Source of the DNA: Streptomyces lomondensis | GTDB taxonomy: Bacteria; Actinomycetota; Actinomycetes; Streptomycetales; Streptomycetaceae | Direction: 5' to 3' | Assembly (NCBI RefSeq): GCF_014651035.1 | Contig: NZ_BMWC01000001.1 | Location: 1-64,000, forward strand | Length of the DNA: 64,000 bases | Shown here: positions 58,459 through 64,000 of the stretch, piece after piece | How the letters are laid out: each line of letters starts with the position of its first letter | Numbering within the stretch: position 1 is the stretch's first letter | The notes under the pieces: generated by a model | What the model saw: only the letters and a program-made list of their open reading frames with translations | Databases searched by the model: none | Told to the model about the DNA's origin: nothing | Program-made: the position numbers and the translations under genes

Positions 58459-61400
58459 TCACAGAAGGGACGGCACCTTCGCCGCCGAGACCTCCCGCGC
58501 CGCCCTTTCCAGCGCGCTGGCCAACAGTGCCAGGTCGGTCGGGCCGTTTCCGAGCTCCCGCACCGGGCGCCGGGCCGGAGGGTCACCCATGCGGTGCCAT
58601 TCCAGGGGGACGACCGTGGGGCGCAGCGTCGCCGTCCGGGGGATGCGGCCGGTGACCCGGCCGCCCTGGAACGGGGTCGTCCGCCCGTCCGCGCACGTCA
58701 GGCTTCCCCGGCCGGGCGCGGGCTCCTCCGGCCCGGGGGCCGGGGCGTCGAGGGTCACGCGCAGGGTGGCCCGGCGCGCCGGTTCCGTCTCCGCCGTACG
58801 GGCGCACGGGCCGGTGGCCGCCACCAGGTGCACGCCGAGCCGCTCGCCCTCCCGGGCCACGGCCTCCAGGGCGCGCATCACGGACCCGGCGGCGGGCCGG
58901 CCGGTCGAGCCGAGGGCGGGGGAGACCAGGGCGTCCAGGTCGTCGACGACCACGACGAGCCGGGGGAGCGGGGGCGCCGCCGCCTCCGTCTGCCGCCGGG
59001 CCCCGCCGGGCCGCAGCCGCAGGGTGGAACTGGGCGGGGTGTCGAGGTCCCCGGCCCCGGCCTCGGCCTGCGCGCCGCCCCGGGCCGTGGCCGTGCGCTG
59101 GGCGACCATACGGCCGGACAGCTCGCGTCCGGTGTGCCACTCGGCGAAGTCGGAGCGCCCCAGCAGCTCGGCGCGCCGCTTCAGCTCCGCGGTCAGGGAC
59201 TGCGCGAACTCCCGCATCCGGACCGGGTCGTGCGCCGTGAGATACGTGGTGACATGCGGTACGTCCGTACAGACCCGCAGCCCCTCGCCGGTGCCGCCGC
59301 CCGCGCCCGGGCCGCCCCGGCCGTCGACCAGCACGATGCCCAGGCGGTCCGGCCGCTCGGCGGCGGCCAGGGACGCGACGACCGCCCGCAGCAGCTCGGT
59401 ACGGCCGCTGCCCGGCGGGCCCTCGATGAGCAGGTGCGGTCCCTGCACCGCGAGGTCCGCGCAGACCGGGCCGCGCGGCCCGGCGCCCAGCACCGCGCGC
59501 ACGCGCCCGCCCAGCGCGTCGGTGTCGTCGGCGGCGTCCGCCCAGCGCGCCATCAGCGACGCCGGGGTGGCCCGGGCCAGGCCCAGCTCGTCCAGCAGGC
59601 GGGCCGCCTGGGGCAGCGGGGCGGAGACGCGCGGCTGCCGTTCGCTCCCCGCGCCCTCCGGGCGCAGCGGCGCCAGCGCCCGGGCGAACCGCTCCGCCCA
59701 GGCGGGGGAGACGGCGTCGACGGTGGCGATGGTGCCGTGGCCGACCGGGCCGGCCGGTGAACCGTCGCCGGCGACCCGGGCCACGCGCATCAGCCGCAGG
59801 GCCGTCGCCACGTCCCCGCTGAGCAGCGCGACGGCACCGCACTGCCGGAAGGTGGGCGTCACGGAGCAGGCCGCCTCGTACGTCTCCGTCACGGGGGAGG
59901 CCGGGGAGGCGGCGGGGGTCTCGGCCAGGCAGACGACGTGGATCCCGGCCCGGGGACCCTCCAGCGCGAGCCGCGCGACGGCTTCCCGCAGGTCGGCTCC
60001 GCCGGGGTCGCCGTCCACGACGAGGACGGTGTAGGGGCCGGGGAAGCCGGCCGTCGCGTCGGTATGAGGGGCGTCGTCCCGGGACCAGGAGGGGCGGTGG
60101 GCGCGCGGGGCGTCGGGCTGGGGGACCGGGCCGGCGCTTCCCGTTCCCGACTCGGCCAGCTGGTCCTCCAGGCGGCGCAGCAGCTCGTCGGCGCGGGCCG
60201 CGGCCTGTTCGCGGTCGTGGGCGAGGAGCAGACGGCAGTCCTGGCCGTGCCCCGGGCGGACATGCGGCAGCCAGCCGAGCCAGGACCACTCGGCGGTGCG
60301 CTCCTCCAGGGGGCGGGAGCGGTCCGCGGCGATCAGGACGATCTCCAGCGTGTCCGGGGAGTGCAGCGCGGCGAGCTGGGCCAGCACGGCACGGGCCAGC
60401 CCGGACAGCCGCGCCCGCGGCCCCGCCAGCCCCAGCGCGCCGACCTCGCGCAGCCCGGCCGTCACCGGCACGGCGGGCAGCAGGCCCGAGCCGTCCGGCG
60501 CGGCCCGGTCGGCCGTGCCGAGCCGCACCGCGAGCGCCTCGGGGTGACCCGGCCCGCGCTCCCAAAGCCGGGGGCCCGGGCCCAGCGCCGTCAGCAGCAG
60601 CGCGGCCGGGTCCGGCCAGGTCTCCGGCACGGACGGCACGAGCACCGAGCGCTCCACCGCCGCTTCGGCCGGCTCGTCCGCGTACGCCGCACGCGCGTCC
60701 GCCGCCTGCTCACCACGCCCTCCGGCCAACCGCCGGGCCCACGCCCCGAGCCCACCACGTCTACGCGTCCCGGGCGGCACGTCGGTGCCCCGGAGGGGGG
60801 TGCCTTTGCGTCCGCGGCCGGTGCGCTCGTCCGGGTGGGCCGGGTCGGTGGGGGAGGCCGTGTTCGGGGCGGCCGTCCCGTGGGTTCCCTGGGGCGGGGT
60901 GCCCTTGTGCTCGCGGCCGGTGCGTTCGTCCGGGTGGGTCGGGTCGGTGGGGGAGGCCGTGCCGGGGGTGGCCGGCCTGTGGGTGCCCCGGAGGGGGGTG
61001 CCTTTGCGTTCGCGGCCGGTGCGTTCGTCCGGGTGGGTCGGGTCGGTGGGGGAGGCCGTGTCGGGGGTGGCCGGCCCGTGGGTTCCCCGGAGGGGAGTGC
61101 CTTTGCGTTCGCGGCCGGTGCGCTCGTCCGGGGCGGTGGGGGAGGCCGTGTTCGGGGCGGCCGGCCCGTGGGTTCCCCGGGGCGGAGCGCCCTTGTGCTC
61201 GCGGCCGGTGCGTTCGGCCGGATAGACCGGGTCCGTGGGAGAGGCCGCGGCCGAGCCGTCCGCGCCCCGGGGGCGAGGTCCGGTGTCGTCCGTGGCTCCG
61301 GGGCGCGGACGCTCGGTGTCGTACGCCCTGCCGGCGTGCGCACCGGCGCTGTCCGAGGGCGCGGGGCCGTACGCCCCGGCCCCGGAACGCCCCGCGTGCG

Positions 61401-62553
61401 TGTCCCCGGCACCGCTGCCCGACGGGGCCGCACCTCGCTGCTGGGGAGCCCGGAGCCAGACCTCCGGCGAACCCGGGCGCGTTCCTCGCGCCTCAGGGGA
61501 GGTGCGCGCAGCCCCGGCGGCCCCGGACTGCGGCCCGTCCCCGGCTGCCTGCGCACGCGCATCTCCGCCGGTGCCCGGGGAGGGCACCTCGCTCCGACCG
61601 CCTCCCGCGTGGGCCTCGCCCCCGGCCCCCCGGGGCGGCACCACGCTCCGGTTGCCCCCCGGATGAACCTCGCCCCCGCTGCCAGGACCCCGCCCCCGCG
61701 GCGCTCCGGACCCCGCACCCCCGCCCTCGATCCGCGGCGCCCCGCCCTGCCCCGGCACCACGGCCTCACCGGAGCCCTGCGGCCCGGTAGCCGGCGTGCC
61801 CCAGGCCGCCGAGCCCTGGGCGTGATGGGTGGGGCCGGAAGGGGCGGCCGGCGTCGGGGCCGCCACACGTGCGTGCGAGGGCGAGCCGTCGGCAGGCCCG
61901 GGCACGCGCACGTGCCCCTCCCCGTCCGGCGTCGTCTCCACCCGGCCCCCCGGCCCCCCGGCGGGAGCCAGCCGCAGGGCGGACTCGCCGATCCGCAGCA
62001 GCGCCCCCGGGGCGAACCGGACCGCACGGCTGCCCACGCGCGCGCCGTCCAGCGTCGTGCCGTTCGTCGAGTCCAGGTCGGCGACCGAGACGCGGCCGTC
62101 CGCGCTCACCGTCACCGCGCAGTGCAGCCGGGAGACGTCCGGGTCGTCGAGGGGGACGTCGGCGTCGGCGGAGCGGCCGATGCGGATCTCGCCGCCGTGC
62201 AGGAGGTGGACGCCGCCGGCGTCGGGGCCCGCGACCACCTGGAGCTGGGCCGGGGCGTCGTCCCACTCCGGATGCGGCTCCGGCTCCCCGGGCGCGCCCA
62301 CGGAGAGCACGGCGCCGTCGGTCAGCGGGGGCTCGCCGAGCGTGCAGCGCTGGGCGTCGAGCCGCTGCTCACCGGCGTACAGCACCGGCGTGCCCGAGCC
62401 GTCGCCGCCGGAGACCACCTGGGCGAGGGCCGAGGCCACCGCCGCGAGCGCCGTACCGGCCGGTGCCGTGACCAGGACGTCGCTGTGTGGGGCGCGGTCC
62501 CGCCCCGGAGCCGATGCGCCCAGCGGATCTACGACGGTCAGCCGGATCTGCAT
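58459..62553 (-). CDS. FHA domain and FtsK/SpoIIIE (EssC-like) ATPase
   Basis: A 1364-residue protein. An EssC-like N-terminal segment (1-95) is followed by an FHA domain at about 100-197 (RIGRSADADVPL, SRLHC, DSTNGTTLDG). About 400 disordered residues include five 30-33-residue repeats starting ERTGRE-like at about 447-588. The ATPase region follows: a degenerate first module, then Walker A GPPGSGRTE near residue 1045 and Walker B LVVVVDDLD near 1203. EssC/EccC proteins power type VII secretion, but no ESX partner genes are nearby. The FHA domain should read phospho-threonines, fitting the divergent kinase gene. The start at 62553 (MQIRLTVVD) was chosen from the EssC fold. Confidence 0.88.
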   Translation of the reverse strand: MQIRLTVVDPLGASAPGRDRAPHSDVLVTAPAGTALAAVASALAQVVSGGDGSGTPVLYAGEQRLDAQRCTLGEPPLTDGAVLSVGAPGEPEPHPEWDDAPAQLQVVAGPDAGGVHLLHGGEIRIGRSADADVPLDDPDVSRLHCAVTVSADGRVSVADLDSTNGTTLDGARVGSRAVRFAPGALLRIGESALRLAPAGGPGGRVETTPDGEGHVRVPGPADGSPSHARVAAPTPAAPSGPTHHAQGSAAWGTPATGPQGSGEAVVPGQGGAPRIEGGGAGSGAPRGRGPGSGGEVHPGGNRSVVPPRGAGGEAHAGGGRSEVPSPGTGGDARAQAAGDGPQSGAAGAARTSPEARGTRPGSPEVWLRAPQQRGAAPSGSGAGDTHAGRSGAGAYGPAPSDSAGAHAGRAYDTERPRPGATDDTGPRPRGADGSAAASPTDPVYPAERTGREHKGAPPRGTHGPAAPNTASPTAPDERTGRERKGTPLRGTHGPATPDTASPTDPTHPDERTGRERKGTPLRGTHRPATPGTASPTDPTHPDERTGREHKGTPPQGTHGTAAPNTASPTDPAHPDERTGRGRKGTPLRGTDVPPGTRRRGGLGAWARRLAGGRGEQAADARAAYADEPAEAAVERSVLVPSVPETWPDPAALLLTALGPGPRLWERGPGHPEALAVRLGTADRAAPDGSGLLPAVPVTAGLREVGALGLAGPRARLSGLARAVLAQLAALHSPDTLEIVLIAADRSRPLEERTAEWSWLGWLPHVRPGHGQDCRLLLAHDREQAAARADELLRRLEDQLAESGTGSAGPVPQPDAPRAHRPSWSRDDAPHTDATAGFPGPYTVLVVDGDPGGADLREAVARLALEGPRAGIHVVCLAETPAASPASPVTETYEAACSVTPTFRQCGAVALLSGDVATALRLMRVARVAGDGSPAGPVGHGTIATVDAVSPAWAERFARALAPLRPEGAGSERQPRVSAPLPQAARLLDELGLARATPASLMARWADAADDTDALGGRVRAVLGAGPRGPVCADLAVQGPHLLIEGPPGSGRTELLRAVVASLAAAERPDRLGIVLVDGRGGPGAGGGTGEGLRVCTDVPHVTTYLTAHDPVRMREFAQSLTAELKRRAELLGRSDFAEWHTGRELSGRMVAQRTATARGGAQAEAGAGDLDTPPSSTLRLRPGGARRQTEAAAPPLPRLVVVVDDLDALVSPALGSTGRPAAGSVMRALEAVAREGERLGVHLVAATGPCARTAETEPARRATLRVTLDAPAPGPEEPAPGRGSLTCADGRTTPFQGGRVTGRIPRTATLRPTVVPLEWHRMGDPPARRPVRELGNGPTDLALLASALERAAREVSAAKVPSLL
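60818..61222 (-). repeat. 99-bp tandem repeats inside the FHA-FtsK gene
   Basis: The block encoding DERTGR recurs with its + strand GTGCG core starting at 60820, 60920, 61019, 61118 and 61208, that is every 99 bases and last 90. Each unit encodes about 33 residues, e.g. ERTGRERKGTPLRGTHGP. The repeats are in frame, so copy number can change without breaking the protein. Confidence 0.85.
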
Positions 62554-62915
62554 CGCCGTCAGCGGTCCCTTCTGCCCGGGCGCGGAGTCCCCCGCCCCGC
62601 CCCAGCACGTCGGCCAGTACTGCACGCATCCTCGCACCTGCCACTGACACCGCGCCCCTCGCTCCGCGACAAGTGATCTTGATTGGTCGGCTCTGCCCGC
62701 AAAAGTGCCTGAGAGATGACCCACAGGCGACCGGTTGAGATCAGTCACGTTCGTTACCGGCAACCACAAGACCGAGGTGAGCGTCTTTCCTTCGAACGGG
62801 TGGGGGAACGGCTACGTAAGACCCACAGAAAGACGACACTCCGGTACTCGGCCCCCCGGCACTACAGTGGGGCGGACAGGCCAGCAGGCAAGGCAAGCAC
62901 CAGGGAGCGCATGAC
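62554..62915. promoter_or_regulatory. 362-bp divergent control region between FHA-FtsK gene and kinase
   Basis: No gene is seen. The 62690-62850 part is AT-richer than its surroundings. A possible -10 for the kinase, TACAGT (62863-62868), lies 47 bases before its start, with no good -35. The frame of the FtsK gene stays open to 62769, but these codons do not look coding. Confidence 0.5.
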
Positions 62916-64000
62916 GTGCGGCCGGTAGGCAGCAAGTACCTGCTCGAGGAGCCGCTCGGACGCGGCGCCACGGGCACCGTCTGGCGAGCCCGCCAGCGCG
63001 AGACCGCGGGCGCCGAGGCGGCCGTGCCCGGACAGCCCGGCGAGACCGTCGCGATCAAGGTCCTCAAGGAGGAGCTGGCCAGCGACGCGGACGTCGTGAT
63101 GCGGTTCCTCCGGGAGCGCTCCGTCCTGCTCCGGCTGACCCACCCGAACATCGTCCGGGTCCGCGACCTGGTCGTCGAGGGCGACCTGCTGGCCCTGGTC
63201 ATGGACCTCGTCGAGGGCCCCGACCTGCACCGCTACCTGCGCGAGAACGGGCCCTTCACACCCGTCGCGGCGGCGCTGCTCACCGCCCAGATCGCCGACG
63301 CGCTCGCCGCCAGCCACGCCGACGGCGTCGTCCACCGCGACCTGAAGCCGGCGAACGTGCTGCTCCAGCAGTACGACGGGCGGATGCACCCGCTGCTGAC
63401 CGACTTCGGCATCGCCCGCCTGGCCGACTCCCCGGGCCTGACCCGCACCCAGGAGTTCGTCGGCACGCCCGCGTACGTCGCGCCCGAGTCCGCCGAGGGC
63501 CGCCCGCAGACGTCCGCCGTCGACATCTACGGCGCCGGCATCCTGCTGTACGAGCTGGTCACCGGCCGCCCGCCGTTCTCCGGCGGCTCCGCCCTGGAGG
63601 TGCTGCACCAGCACCTGAGCGCCGAGCCGCGCCGCCCCTCCACCGTCCCCGACCCGCTGTGGACGGTCATCGAGCGCTGCCTGCGCAAGAACCCGGACGA
63701 GCGGCCCAGCGCCGAGAACCTCGCCCGCGGCCTGCGCGTCGTCGCCGAGGGCATCGGCGTGCACGCGAACTCCGCGCAGATCGCCGCCGCCGAGGGCGTC
63801 GGCGCGCTCCTGGTGCCCGACCCGGCCCCCGCGCCCGTACCGGACACGCCCGGCGCGGCCGACCCCACCCAGGTCCTGCCGCAGGGCGCGGGCTCGTACG
63901 ACCCGAACGCCGCGACCAGCGTCATGCCGCACACCGGCGGCCCGGCCGGCGCCGCCGACCCCACCGCCGTGCTGCCCAACCGCGGCGCGGCCGACCCGAC
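62916..64000 (+). CDS. pkaA: Ser/Thr protein kinase, PkaA-like (3' end outside window)
   Basis: The first 361 codons of a Hanks-type kinase. Visible motifs are GRGATGTVW (Gly-rich loop), VAIKVLKEEL (ATP Lys), HRDLKPANVLL (catalytic loop), LTDFGIARLAD, GTPAYVAPES and PSAENLARGL. A Pro/Ala-rich linker with DPT-x-VLP repeats follows and runs off the end. The start is GTG 62916 with GGGAG 8 bases upstream; an ATG 5 bases earlier is closed by a stop after five codons. The sequence and its divergent FHA-FtsK neighbour match S. coelicolor pkaA (SCO2974) as I recall it. A transmembrane segment is expected beyond the window. Confidence 0.92.
   Translation, partial: MRPVGSKYLLEEPLGRGATGTVWRARQRETAGAEAAVPGQPGETVAIKVLKEELASDADVVMRFLRERSVLLRLTHPNIVRVRDLVVEGDLLALVMDLVEGPDLHRYLRENGPFTPVAAALLTAQIADALAASHADGVVHRDLKPANVLLQQYDGRMHPLLTDFGIARLADSPGLTRTQEFVGTPAYVAPESAEGRPQTSAVDIYGAGILLYELVTGRPPFSGGSALEVLHQHLSAEPRRPSTVPDPLWTVIERCLRKNPDERPSAENLARGLRVVAEGIGVHANSAQIAAAEGVGALLVPDPAPAPVPDTPGAADPTQVLPQGAGSYDPNAATSVMPHTGGPAGAADPTAVLPNRGAADP

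Noticed and set aside
62554..62769. N-terminal extension of the FHA-FtsK protein by 72 residues
   Set aside because: The extension is Cys/Trp/Arg-rich and not coding-like. The EssC-type fold begins at MQIRLTVVD, so 62553 is the likely start.

Overview
The window is a piece of chromosome from a high-GC actinomycete, almost certainly a Streptomyces. The base composition, frequent GTG starts and ATGA stop/start overlaps fit this. So does the gene order, which follows the S. coelicolor region around SCO2973-SCO3020 as I remember it. No mobile element, tRNA or CRISPR array was seen.

Left part (1-31978), mostly core genome. It opens on the 3' end of a 5S rRNA and its terminator. A leftward five-gene operon follows (MoxR ATPase, DUF58, DUF4350, DUF4129 and a polytopic protein), then mtnA. 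The block mtrA-mtrB-lpqB, comF-like, hpf, orphan response regulator and secA matches the M. tuberculosis order mtrA-mtrB-lpqB-Rv3242c-Rv3241c-secA1, and an Rv3235-family gene follows. Next come a DUF6912-like gene, a HAD phosphatase and the 180-kDa-class NAD-glutamate dehydrogenase. Just upstream of gdh lies what looks like a small frameshifted gene with a leaderless promoter.

Centre (28178-54476), a cell-wall glycopolymer locus. It encodes a GtrA protein, four GT-C type membrane proteins, a TagGH-like ABC exporter and a GalE epimerase. It also has two GT2 glycosyltransferases with beta-rich tails and four large proteins that join a GT2-like domain to a CDP-glycerol glycerophosphotransferase (TagF-like) domain. 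Three of the four fusions sit in tandem. One has Gln where the catalytic His of the HGTP motif is expected, and another has a degenerate GT2 domain. A plausible combined job is to polymerise a polyol-phosphate polymer inside the cell, glycosylate it, export it through TagGH and modify it further outside with lipid-linked sugars. Unrelated genes in this stretch are an Eis-like acetyltransferase, a TetR regulator and the ohrR/ohr peroxide pair with its operator.

Right part (54607-64000). A CUT1 sugar ABC transporter (binding protein and two permeases, no ATPase gene) has one permease with a large loop in the same place as the MalF P2 loop. It is followed by an FHA-FtsK/EssC-like ATPase containing 33-residue repeats. 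Divergent from that, and cut by the window edge, is a PkaA-like Ser/Thr kinase.
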